Assembly: GCA_029204225.1 (NCBI GenBank)
Contig: CM055111.1
Coordinates: 388,453 to 452,452, forward strand
DNA: 64,000 bases
Direction of reading: 5' to 3'
DNA from: Diphasiastrum complanatum
Lineage: Eukaryota > Streptophyta > Lycopodiopsida > Lycopodiales > Lycopodiaceae
How positions within the stretch are numbered: position 1 is the first letter of the stretch; each line of letters starts with the position of its first letter. Below are positions 46,613 through 62,619 of this stretch, one piece after another. Made by a program: the position numbers and the translations under genes. The notes under the pieces were generated by a model. It did no database searches. It was not told where the DNA came from and saw only the letters and a program-made list of their open reading frames with translations.

Positions 46613-48594
46613 CACTACTAGTGGTGCATGAGCCTTGGAGGATATAAGTATACCCATTGGACTCGTGTATGCTTGATTTTGATATGAGTAGCTACATGCT
46701 GCTCGTATGACACCTCTTATCTCTTGTGAGGGATTGATACATAGCTTAGGGGCTAGATCCGTATGATCTAGGTTTGGTTGGGTTGGTTTGTTCACCATCC
46801 AATTCCCTTGTATTGTTTTGTTGCAGCTTGCTTGGCTATCGTATCCTTGGTGAGGGACTTTAGAAAATCGTCGGTGGATCAGCGACTGTTATGAACAATA
46901 ACATCGCTATAGTATTGCATACAAAGTGCACAACTTTCATAGCATTTTTCAACATGTTTTTACATGTCTCATGCAAGCAAATATGTAGCATTACTTAAAG
47001 CTTCTTGTTGTCCATTGTTCTCAGCTACTCATTGTTCAATTTGGACCTCTACTTCTCACATATATATTTTTGTGATTCTTCATTACACAACCGAGATTAT
47101 CTCTCATATCGATCTAAAATCAGGTATGACGTTTCAAGAATAGCCATTTTTCTGCAACATACTTAGTTACAATATAATCATCTCATGCTTTCAAAAGCTA
47201 TTACTTGATATTTTTCTCAACTAGTATGTCCTTGCAAAGCAAACCATTACTCTTTGACCTTGGAAGTTACTTTGAATTTGTTTTCATAGTATCAAAGCTC
47301 AATATCATTGCATTTTTTTTGGCTTCTTAAAGACTCCTATACTGTGAAAAAATCATGGCATCTTCACAAGAAAACACATCCACCTTTATTCAGGTATGAG
47401 CAACACGGCCACCAATCTTCTACTAACAAAGACAATGCTCGATAAGAATGTTTCTAGCCTCTGCTTTATAAAGTCTTTTCATTAAGAAAAGGTAAACTAA
47501 AAATTTTGATTATCAAGTCATAGGCATACACTTTACATTATATACTAAAACAATTTCTTTACTTTCTCACTTTGTGTACTTTCTATACTACTTGCATAAT
47601 TGAACTCAATGATTTATCTTATATTGCCTTCATTTGCGCAACTTTTTCTTTCCATAAGTGATTACCAAACCTAACAAGTACTTCAGTCTTCTCACTAGTG
47701 TTCTTGGCTTAGATACTCGTGAAACACATGGATTTGCATAAGAGTCTTAACAAACTAAAGGATTATCATGGCATGGATTTGCCCTAATACCAATTTATGA
47801 TTGTACTAGCCAGCTCTAATGTTTTAACACTCAATACTTAGCTCAAGTAAGTTAAACTTTGTTTAAAATTAGGATTCAAGCTTGAGTACTCCTAGAAAGC
47901 ATGGATATGCTCAGGGTTCTTGACACCAAAGAATGACTGGTTAATTTCAACAGTATAAGGATTAGTATGGCATGAATTTGCCCTATTATCTTTGCATGTG
48001 TGTCCTCGCTCATCCTATTTGCTAAGCAATTTTTATGTATGGTTAACTTTTTCTTGCACACTTTATAATGCAATTAACTGATTGATATGGACTAATACTG
48101 AAACACTGATCAGTATGGCACTCACCTTGATACAATAAAAAGATGGTTTGGCCTATCGCTAAAACTCCTACTTGAATGGAAAGATTTGGACTATGACTTT
48201 TTCACTGATAATCATGCTATTAAGTAGTGAAGCTTGTTTTGTACATGGATAACAACTGACATTCAATGTTGACACCTGTCTTCCTCATATACTAATTTGT
48301 GTGATTTTGTGTTGTGGTATGGTGGCATGTACCAGCTTGGATGCCTTGAAATAACTTTGCTTTACAGTGTGTTTTTACTGTATTTTGCTTTTCAGCTATA
48401 TATTTTACCTTGTTGGCTTATGAAGAAAGATTTCAAAGGGTTTGGTCTTGCCTAAGTAAGAGGAACTATGTGCATGACGAACATCAGTGCTTTCGTGGGG
48501 TGTTGGCAGATTGAAAAAATTAGCTTGTTTACATTTAATGCCCAACTAATTTTTGAGTGGTGAAATGCATCACAAAGATCAAGAAAGGACAACC
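46613..48594. other. No gene seen
   Basis: AT-rich DNA with frames of at most 65 codons. Two diverged copies of GGCATGRATTTGCCCTA lie near 47771 and 47970. No element is recognised. Confidence 0.45.
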
Positions 48595-51512
<2,918 letters not shown>

Positions 51513-52940
51513 CTACAACAGTTGACATCTGTTGGAATCAGCACAGTCAACAGTAGCCAATGCTTGACCCCAATTTATAATATATGTGGATCTCGTATAG
51601 TGGCCGTGGGATTGGATTTGGACACTATCAGATTCATCATAAGTGGTGGATGACCAATCATCGTAAACCTTGGCGGGCTTTATATGTCCAGTCGAGTCAA
51701 CCTTGACCAATTTTTCATTATTGCCAAAGGTTATTTTACTTCTTTTCCAATCTTGTACAACACCTGCCATCTGTAGCCAGAGTGTACCAAGAAGGAGTTT
51801 ATAGGTATTGGCATCATTTAGTAAATCTAGAATGACACAATCGATTGTAAATTTGACACCTGCAATGCGAACTTGAATATTCGATAAATGACCTATAGGG
51901 TCTGTGACTCACTGATCAGCCATGCGCAGTTTGTAGCGTGGTTGATCAAGGGTATGGAATCCCCATGACTTTGCCAACAACAAAGCCATTATATTGACGC
52001 TCGATCCACTATCAAGGATATCGGACACTGCGGGATAGTCCTTATAAGTCATAGGCAACGTGATGCTAGTCCCCTTAGCAACACCTATATTCATCAAATT
52101 CATAGGAATCTGAGAAATTTCAGGAATCTCTTCCGGTTTTCACTGTTCGTCAAGAATGATAGGCAGTTGAAAACTACGATGGATATAGCGTTGAAGACTT
52201 GTGAAAGATTTTATCGTGCTATGGAATGGCATGGTGATTTGAGCTTGCATGAGTTCAGAGAATACCTCAAGTCCCCGTAGGGATTGCTCTTTTTCAAAGA
52301 CTGAGCAGATAACAGATCTTTCATATTTTTTTCCTCTCACAAAAACTTATCTCTAAATTCATTGTACTGCCGTTGTTCCACTTTTGGGTCTGGGTAATCG
52401 TTGGATAAAGTGAAAGCTATCATCAGGCTCCTCGGATGGTCAACTGATTTGGCAATGTGTTGCTATTGTTCTTGGTGTTGACGTTGTGCTCTAGTGAGAA
52501 CTCTAACAGGTTCGGATGATATATGACGTGCTGGAAGGATCCTGTTAGGTTGTTTAGGATAGTCTTTGAAACTGTGTTTGCGAACACAGTTTGGACATTC
52601 CGCATGGTATTGGTTCTTAACTTTACAGTCAACCATGAAGGATCTTGGATGGCTAGTTGTGCTGGATTTTCTGGTGGTGTGGAATACTCATCCCTTTGCA
52701 CGAGCATGAGTTGTCGGTTTGATATGGTTGAGAACTAGCAGATGGGAGTGTTGTATCGTGATTATATGAGTGATCGTAGGAGTTATCTACAAGATGTGTT
52801 TGTGTAGATTCTTGAGGGTGTCTATGTTTTTGTGCTCCTAGATCAGGTTGTCCCCTTGGAGGTGGACCTAAGAGCGCCAACTGTGGTTGAGGTTCATGTC
52901 TAGATTGTTTGGGCAACTCTTGTATATGGACTTGGTTGTT
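51513..52940 (-). mobile_element. Gypsy gag and protease remnant
   Basis: Reading leftward: a Pro/Gln/His-rich gag tail (PKQSRHEPQPQLALLGPPPR), further gag pieces with many stops, then SDILDSGSSVNIMALLLAKS near 51990-52020. The last block is the aspartic protease active site, followed by GFHTLDQPRYKLRMADQ. The sequence ends at 51513 with no reverse transcriptase. It is a different lineage from the + strand gypsy that starts about 100 bp to its right. Confidence 0.75.
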
Positions 52941-53009
52941 TCGTGGTGGATAGTGCTGATTTTAGTTTTGTGATCTCTGAAGTTGCAGATAAAAGACCGA
53001 AGGCATCTT

Positions 53010-56000
53010 CTTCCAACTCAGGAATGTGGTGTACGAAATGTGGAACTTCAAGATACACCAAGTAAGACTGCACCACTGTGAATGTCAAATACATTGAAGA
53101 TCCTACCCAGGAGGTACTTTTTATTTTTCAAAATGATGCGACTACTAACTATGTTCAGGGTACTGCAGCATCAGCCTAACAGGACAGACCCAAATTCGCA
53201 CCAAGAAGACATAATCCTTTGAATTTGTTGGACCAGCGAAGTCTCAAATCGCAACTAAACCAGTGTCGAGCAACTGCTATAACTGTGGAGAGCCGGGACA
53301 TTTTTCACCTGACTGTCCTCAACCGCGAAAGCCTATTGGTTATGTATCATTATGCTCGAACTGCAGAGAGCTTGGTCACAAGTATCCTGACTGCCCTCAG
53401 CCGTAGAAGTCGCGAACCAAGTATCAACATGTAGCAACACCAGCTGCTGCAGACTCGAAAGCAAAAGCTTCGACTGATGCTGTTGTGCAAAGAATTGACG
53501 TTATTGAAGAAAAATTGGCGAAGACAGAAGATCAATCATGGCCAAGTGACGTGGAAAACTTATTCAAAGTCAGAACGAGAAGCAAAAGCTCCTCGAAACC
53601 TGAGCAAAAATCTTCGACGAAGCACAGAAAATCCTCAAAAAAGAAATCTTCTAGCAAGACGATGAATAAATCTACGACTAAGGAAGATCTCAAAGATGAC
53701 CCCGACTATGACCGCAATGCTGCGAAGTTGTTTGCAAAAGATATCTCATCAAAGGCAAAAAAAATTATCAATGCTGAACTTCAGTCAGCTGCTATAGAGA
53801 AGGTGGTCACTTTCGAGGAAGGGGACGACGAAATCTCGAAGACAAAATTGTCTAGGGCTGTTATCGATAAGCCAATCTTGAAATCGAAGACGAAGGACTA
53901 TGACATCGTGACTGATATTGGATCACTTCGTCCGAATATTACTTTTGAGTAGCTGTTGGCAAATAACACTTATTACAGAAAGCAACTGACAGGTCTTTCT
54001 GCCCCGAAAAAGAAGAAAAAAGCTTCTTTGCTAGATGTTGGTATTCTGTCTATTGATTTAGGTGATCTCGGTGCACCTTAAATTGATATTACCATTGCGG
54101 GATGCCTAATAGAAAAAGTGCCAATTGACTCTGGTTCCAGCGTGAACATAATAACAGAAGATACAGCTCATGCTTTGGGACTGACTAACATTCAACCGAC
54201 ACAACGAAACATCAAGTTAGCTGATTCAACACGTCGAAAACCTGTTGGAGAACTGAAGGATGTCACTGTTTACATTCAAGCCAAGCCATTCACAATGAAT
54301 TTCATAGTTATTAAACCACTCGGTTTGTCATCCTATTCTATGCTGATTGGACGACCTTGGCTATATCAATCAAATGCAAGTGTTCATTGGAAATCTAGAG
54401 AGGTAAGATTTCAGACTGGTGAGACCAATAATCATGGTAAGCCAGCAGAACAAATAATCACCTGGAGTCGGGATAAATATGAAGGTGAAACGCCTTTGTT
54501 TGACACCAGTTTTACACCAGAGGAATCTTCTTATGCCCTAAATGTTTTTTCTAACGCATCTGACATTGAAGTTCAATATTTTGAATGTTATGAGAATGCT
54601 GACGAAGAAGAATTCTTCGATGCCTACAACACTGAAGCAGATGTTTCGTATGAAGAAATTAATGTTGCAGACACGAACTCGAAAGAGTCTGATGATTCGA
54701 GTGATGAATCTGAACACAAATTTGGTAGCAAGAACCAAGTTGACAACAAGAATACATCTATGGAGTCAACCATGTGCGAAATTCATGGCCATACCAAGGC
54801 CAGTATGACAGAAGGTATTATATTACCAGATTCCACTGAACTAATTGAACTTGCACCTGGCAGATTTGTGCATGTTTCGAAGTCACTTGGAGAATCGGAG
54901 TTAGTGGAATTCACTGAACTATTGAAGGAGTATCAAGATGTTTTTGTCTGGTCGCTTGACTATTTGAAGGGTTTACCTGCAGAATTCGGAGAGCACCGTA
55001 TTGATCTTAAGGAAGATGTTGTACATGTTCAACAGAGACAGTATCGTCTCAATCCGAAGTACTCTGTCACGATTAAAGACGAACTCAACAAACACCTTAA
55101 GGCGGGTATAATCTATCCCGTCTTAAGCAGTGAATGGGTTTCACCCATTGTTGTCATCCCAAAGAAGAAGACTGGCAAAATATGAATATGCCAAGATTTC
55201 CGCAAACTCAATGATGCCACAAGGAAGGATCATCATCCTCTGCCCTTCACTGATTCCATCTTAGATCAGGTTGCTGGTAAGGAGCGTTACAGTTTCTGTG
55301 ACGGTTTTTCTGGTTATAATCAGGTTGGAGTGTGGAAGGAGGATCGTTCAAAGACCACATTCACTATGGATTGGGGCACTTATGCCTACAACGAAATGCC
55401 CTTTAGTCTTTGTAACGCTCCAACGACTTTTCAGCGAATCATGATGTTAATTTTTGCTGCCTTTCTAAGAACTTTTCTCGAAATATTCATTGATGATTTC
55501 TGTGTATATAGTAATATAAATACACATCTACAAAAGCTGAAACTAACATTGCAACGATGTCGAGATACTTGTTTATCTCTTCATCCAAATAAATGTTTTT
55601 TCGATATGAAAGAAGGGATATTACTTGGACACAGAATATCTAACAGAGGAATAGAAGTCAACAAAGATAAAGTCGAGATTATAAAGAATCTCCAGATACC
55701 AACCAATTTACGTGAACTAAGAGTTTTCTTAGGACTTGTCGGCTATTACCGGAGATTTATTCAAAATCATGCTTCTATTGCTGTCTCTCTTACACATCTA
55801 CTGAAGAAACAAGTGGAATACTTGTGGAGAATGAACAGCAGAAAGCATTCGAAGAACTTAAGCAAAGGTTGATAAATGGTCCTATTCTGAGACCACTTAA
55901 CTGGGCTATTTTATTTCATAGTTATGTGGATGTTTCTGCATTGCTATTGGCATCTGTCTAAGCTAGAAGGATGACCAGAAGAAATATCATCCCATTTACT

Positions 56001-56503
56001 ATGTGAGTCGACAGCTCAGTGCATCAGAGAAGAATTATTCGGCTACAGAAAGGGAAGCACTTGGCATGATTTTCACTGTTAAGACATTTCGGCATTATTT
56101 GCTGGGATATGCATTGATTTTTCATGTTGATCACTATGCTCTTAAGTATCTTGTAAATAAACTAGATCTATCAGGACGAATTGCTCGATGGGTTCTACTT
56201 TTGCAGGAATTCACTTATCAAGTAGAGCTTCGTCAAGGAAAATATCATACAAATGCTGATTATCTTTCACGACTCAGCACGGAAAAAATTGAAGAACCTA
56301 TTAATGATGATTTTTCAGACAAACATTTATTCGAGATTTCATCTACAAATCTGCTATATTCAGATATTATTATTTATCTTAAAGATCAGATATATCTGGA
56401 TGGTTACGATTTGGAGCAAAAGACAGTCTTTCAATATAAGGTAGCACCTTATACGATTATTAACAATATCTTGTACAAGCTTGGCCTAGTAAGTAATGTC
56501 TAA
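53010..56503 (+). mobile_element. Ty3/gypsy gag-protease-polymerase-RNase H, nearly complete frame
   Basis: Frame 1 runs almost unbroken from 53269 to about 55860. It has two CCHC zinc knuckles (CYNCGEPGHFSPDC and CSNCRELGHKYPDC), a Lys/Ser-rich linker, the protease at 54118 (PIDSGSSVNIITEDTAHALG, then LIGRPWL), an acidic spacer, and reverse transcriptase with EWVSPIVVIPKKKTGKI, YSFCDGFSGYNQVGVWKEDR, MPFSLCNAPTTFQRIM and IFIDDFCVYS (the active site is FIDD where YIDD or YVDD is usual). RNase H follows in frame 2 (SRQLSASEKNYSATEREALG, then NADYLSRLS). In-frame stops lie at about 53402, 53950, 54079 and 55183, with a frameshift near 55870. An earlier, diverged knuckle lies near 53030. Integrase and both LTRs are missing: at about 56500 it meets an inverted gypsy piece. 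Confidence 0.93.
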
Positions 56504-57060
56504 ATTGTTGAATAGCATAGACCATAGCCAATGCTTCTTTTTCGGGTGTAGTTTACTTTAGCAGGCACTAGTTGCCTACTCAAGAAACGTATCGGAAAGT
56601 CCTTGCCATACTCGTCCGGTTGTGCAAGAAGACCCCCTATGGCATACTTACTTGCGTCTGTATGCACATGGAACTCTTTCGTGTAGTCTGGTGAACGAAG
56701 TACGGGTGCTATTGTAAGGGCTGTTTTTAACTCCTCAAAAGTTTTAATGCATTCTTAGGTCCATCTAGGATCTACCACAACTAAATAAACGAGGCGTGCC
56801 TTGCTAGCATAATCGAGTATAAAGATGCGATAATAATTAGTGTGACCTAGGAATACATAAACCTCCTTTACTATTGCAGGTAAGGGCATTTCAAATATAA
56901 CCGTGATTTTTAAGGTTTGGTAGAAATACCGTCCTTTGAGATTATATGTCCAAGTACTACCCCGTGGGTGACCCAGATCTGACACTTATCAGGGTTTAGT
57001 GAAATTCCAAATCTACGGCGGCATGACATCACTAACTATAATTCTTGAAATCTTTGCATC
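56500..57060 (-). pseudogene. Gypsy RNase H and connection remnant, inverted
   Basis: The - strand reads ECIKTFEELKTALTIAPVLR, SPDYTKEFHVHTDASKYAIG, GLLAQPDEYGKDFPIRFLSR and the LSRQLVPAKVNYT end of RNase H. Upstream (to the right) is LPAIVKEVYVFLGHTNYYRI. It abuts the + strand gypsy RNase H end, so the two face each other. Confidence 0.85.
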
Positions 57061-57375
57061 ATTTACAAAAGAAAAATACCACGAATACACAGTGTTGTAT
57101 TTTGAACCATATTTAGGTGTAAACACTACATATGTGTTGTTGGAGGGTTTGCGGATTCCAAGACAACCCTAACCCTAGTTAATTATTGAGAGGGATTTGG
57201 CACCCTATGTGTGCAAGTCCAACCTGATGATCACATAGTTATTTGATTAATGAAAAGTTCATGAAAGGACTTTAGGCCTTTTTGCGGATATTTAATGTTG
57301 CAAGGCCTAATAGTCAAGTTAGTGAATAAAAAGGATTCCCCCCAAATTTCAAATTTCAAATAATAAGGGAGGTAG

Positions 57376-58379
<1,004 letters not shown>

Positions 58380-58793
58380 GCCTTACTCTCAAAAGTCAAA
58401 CGTCTGTGCAATCAATCAACTTCTCTGACTTTGAAGTCATCGAAGTCATAGACATCGAATCGACATCGACATCCTCTCAAGAGCAAGCCAATCGACTCGA
58501 CTTGCCCGAAGTCTTGGACGATCGTCGATTGTCACCATTCAAAATGGAGCTCTTTCTTTTCCCTGTCTGACGTAGACTACGTTATAGTTCATTTTTGTAC
58601 TATGCAGTAATTGCACTACTTCACGCTCTTTGCCCACACATTTGTTGTAACTGTTGCATGTATATATACATAACGACAACTCACGAATAAATGATCATAG
58701 ATGATGAATGAATGTACTCAGAGTCACTATTAGTGGAAGCGTGATTCAGATTTCCTCTACGAACTCCATTGTATCTAAATTATCTGATTCCAT
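58380..58793 (+). repeat. Possible copia LTR end
   Basis: A stretch rich in TCGAC and GAAGTC words, with TATATATACATAAC near 58660, ends in AATTATCTGATTCCA followed by TAGGATCAGAGATC, a diverged initiator-methionine primer site. It may be the LTR of a copia copy, but no partner LTR is in the window. Confidence 0.3.
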
Positions 58794-58999
58794 AGGATCA
58801 GAGATCTTAGAGAGAGTGAAAGTTATTCAAGAAGTAGAGATAGTCATTCTGAGCAGAAAAAGCTTTGGGAGATTATTATGACTCTCAAACTGATAATGTT
58901 AACTAAAATCAAGCTCTTGCAAGTATGTATTGTACAACATGCTATATGTGCAAAAGGGATGACAAGTAAGAACTAAGCGATATTCTTGTAGTTGATCGT

Positions 59000-60400
59000 A
59001 CACTTGATACACCAATAACATTTCCAGTCAACACGATGAATGTGACATGGATATCGATTGATCCAATTCCATATACTATTGAAGATGAACTCATTCATGT
59101 CAGTCATGCCTTGTCACATCATGAAAATGCAAAACTCACTGATGATCAAATTCTGAACCATATGGATCCTACAAGATATGGAGTTCGCGATATTCCAGAT
59201 GAACCATCAGTACAATCATTGAATGCAATTATACTAGAAGAAGGGAAGACCACAGGACCAATGACGAAGAAGAAAGCTAAGCAGCATTATAATATGGTCC
59301 TAAAGTGGAAGAATCTACCAAATGACGCTATTTTGACGATTGATTCAAAAATTAGTGTCCATGAGGACATACCACGTTTATTGAATAAAGGGAAAGGGAA
59401 GAATAAAGATGATTCTTCAAGTCATAGTTATAGAAAATCATCACATTCTCGTAGGACTTCAGCTAAGAAATCCTAGCGTGAGAAAACAAAGGTTAACCCC
59501 TTTGAATAAGAGAAAGAAGATGAAGTTCATCAAGACATGCCGGATCATTTCAAACATTATGCTATTGATGACATTGTGATCATGTTACCTAAAGCTCATC
59601 GTGAGTCTGCGAATCAAGTGCCATAAACACAAGATGTTTATGATGGACCTGCAAGGATGCAGCCTATGAATCTAAGCCTATATATCTAGCCAAACCAGGA
59701 GAAGATGAGAAGATTGTTCAAGTTCTAGCGCAATTTACCTTAGAACAATTCCAAGCATCGAGGAACTTGTTGATCAAATATCAAGATGTTTCGCTTGGAC
59801 ATGTAAAGATTTGAAGGGAATTCCTATTTTCATAATTGAGCATACCATCCCTCTTAACCGGATCCAGTGCCAAAGGTGGCCAGATTTTATTGTTGTAATT
59901 TGAATGTCACATATCTTATAAAGAAAGAGTTGAAGAGATTATTGGAAGCGGATTTTATTTATGAAATTGGGCATACCGAGTGGGTTTCACCAATTGTCGT
60001 CGTTCCCCAAAAAAAAGGAAAGATGAGAATTTTATGTGAACCTAAAGACATTGAATAAAGTAACACGCAAAAATCACTTTCCATTGCCCTTTATGAAAAG
60101 CATATTGGATCGCCTTGTTGGAGCGAAAGCATGTAGTTTTTTAGATGGATTCAGTGGATGTAAGAATCAAGTTAAAATCGCACCTGCGGATCGGCAGAAA
60201 ATACCTTTTGCCACAAAATGAGAGACTTATGCTTATAAAATTATGTCGTTTGGACTTTGTAATGCACCAAGCTCTTTTCAACAAGTTATGCAGTTTGCTT
60301 TCAAGGAGTACTTGCAGAAATTCGTTGAAATTTATTTGGATGATCTTGGAGTCCATAGCTCACAAAGCGAAATTAATTACTTGTTTAGGAAGTTCAAGAC
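59000..60400 (+). mobile_element. Gypsy remnant, gag end to reverse transcriptase
   Basis: The same family as the - strand element at 43624-40846. It has WISIDPIPYTIEDELIHVSH, ILNHMDPTRYGVRDIPDEPS, the Lys/Ser linker, the KVARFYCCNLNVTYLIKKEL start of reverse transcriptase, EWVSPIVVVPQKKGKMRI, GFSGCKNQVKIAPADRQK, MSFGLCNAPSSFQQVMQF and catalytic YLDD near 60340. Frameshifts fall near 59650, 59800 and 60060, and stops include TAG near 59474 and a TGA in the FATK-ETYAYK block. It stops just after the catalytic site where copia integrase begins. Confidence 0.9.
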
Positions 60401-62540
60401 TTATCATCAATCATTGTTTGGCTTCCAAAACAAGTTTGATGTATTCAAGGGAAAAGCATCCACGAAATTGGCCAAGGCAAAGTCGATTATCATGATCTGT
60501 GTGGCCTTATGAGTATTCCTTCTCTGGATTCAACACTATATTTTATCACTTTTATCGATGACTATTCAAGATTTGCCAGTATTATGTTCATTAAGAACAA
60601 ATTTGAGGCATTTAATTGTTTCATAGAATTCAAACAATTTGTTGAGACACAGACTGGTCAAAGACTCGGGAACCTGCGTACGGACCACTTATCATCATGT
60701 GGCATTCATCATCAGTTCACCACCAGCTATACACCACAACAGAATGGAGTAGCCGAGAGGAAGAATCGAACACTACTAAATGTTGCACGATCAATGATGT
60801 CAAATGCTCAACTCCCCAAGAATTTTTGGGCTGAAGCAGTTTCAACAGCTTGCTATCTGCAAAACTATGCAAGCACCAAAGCAGTCGACTCAAGAACTCC
60901 CTTCAAAGCCTTTCATGGCTACAAACCGAGTTGCGTATATTTGTTATGTACAGATTCCTTCTAGTTTGAGAAAGAAGCTTGACCTTGTTAGCTGTAGGAG
61001 TATGTTCATTGGATATTCGACATCACACAAAGCTTGTTGAATCTACGATGTCGAGTGGAGCCGTATCTCAGTCAGTCGAGATGTCGTCTTCCTCGAAGAT
61101 AGATTCTACGACTTCAAGCAGAAGCAGCCAATGCAAGAGTTCGTTCGAACAACTCCCATCACCATCGACAGACCTTGACCTGCGACAATTTCAACAATCG
61201 AAGATACCCATGTCACACAACAAGGAGAATCATCATCTCAACAACTGACTTTTGTTCGAAGATCTGCTCGACATCGACAAGAGCCTGATTGTTATATCCC
61301 TCAGACATTCATCAGTTACGATGAACTTGCCTCAGTAGCAGAAGCACTGTTGAGTTCAAATGCAGACAACTGACATACTACTGCCATGCATGCTGAGTAT
61401 AATTCACTTATGAATAACAAGACCTGGCATCTTGTCGAAGCTCCTCCTGATGCAAAGAGTATCAACACTAAGTGGATCTTCAAGTTGAAGCTCAATCCAG
61501 ATGGTTCGACATCCAAATGGAAAGCTCGACTAGTCGTCAAAGGATATGAACAAACCTATGGAATTGACTACACAGAGACTTTCAGTCCAGTTGTAAGACT
61601 TCAATCAATTCGATCTTTACTTGCTATTGCAGCTGCCGAAGATCTGGAAGTTCACCAGATGGATGTTCAGACGGCTTTTCTGAACGGGTATATACAAGAA
61701 GATATTTACATCTATCAACTTGAAGGTTACGTCCTTCAAGGCCAAGAACGCAAGGTATGTAAGCTGTAGAAAGCTCTATACGAGCTAAAGCAAGCTCCAA
61801 GGGCCTGGTTCGATAGAATCAATCAATTCTTGTTGCAACATGATTTCGTTTCTAACTTTGCTGACTCTAATGTTTGTCTCAAGCACAGAGGCTCAAGCTA
61901 TGTTATAATAGCTCTATATGTTGATGACTCTTTGATCATTAACAATTCGAATTAGTTCCTTCATGAGACCAAGTTGCTATTGTCAAAGGAATTCAAAATG
62001 ACCGATTCAAGCCCTGTGCATTCCCATTTTGGGATCGAGATAACCAAAGACAGAGTAAAAAGAAGTATCATGATAAGCCAAGAACGGTATCTAACCAGTG
62101 TACTCTACAGGTATGGCATGGAAAACAACAAGTCGATAGACTTGCCTATGGATCCAAGATTCAAACTGTCAAGGATATGTGCCTATGTGCCCGACAACTG
62201 AAGCAGAGAAGAAGGAGATGTGCAAATACCTCTATCAGTCAATAGTTGGATCGATCATGTATGCCATGGTTTTCACACGATCTGATCTTGCCTATGCAGT
62301 TAGCACATTGGCACAATTTATGTCGAATCCCGGCCTACCTCACTAGAAAGCTCTGCTAAGAGTATTAAGATACATTCAAGCCACGAATCACTATGTTCTG
62401 TGTTATAATGAAAATTGAGAGGATGCTCTGACATTACTTGTTTATTTCGACTTTGATTGGGCTGGAAATGCGGACACACGAAAATCCACTTCTGGCTATC
62501 TATGCTTTCCAGCAGGAGGACCCATCTCATGGAATAGATG
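60400..62540 (+). mobile_element. Copia integrase, reverse transcriptase and RNase H start
   Basis: Starts in the pre-integrase region (VDYHDLCGLMSIPSLDSTLY). Integrase follows with FIDDYSRF and, after a deletion that joins RTDH to HHQFTTSYTPQQNGVAERKN, the remaining catalytic motif. The region after integrase, about 60990-61370, is split by frameshifts. Reverse transcriptase (61386 on) keeps WHLVEAPPDAKSINTKWIFK, KARLVVKGYEQTYGIDYTET, VHQMDVQTAFLNGYIQEDIY, ALYELKQAPRAWFDRINQFL and catalytic LYVDDSLIIN. RNase H is only begun and ends at GPISWN, where non-LTR sequence takes over. Stops occur near 61769 and 61953, and a frame break lies near 62200. Confidence 0.93.
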
Positions 62541-62619
62541 TTACCATCATTTCTTCTATTGAGAGAACTCGATAGGGAGATCCTTAGGTGGTCATCTCCT
62601 TCCTTTGGCACATTATCGT

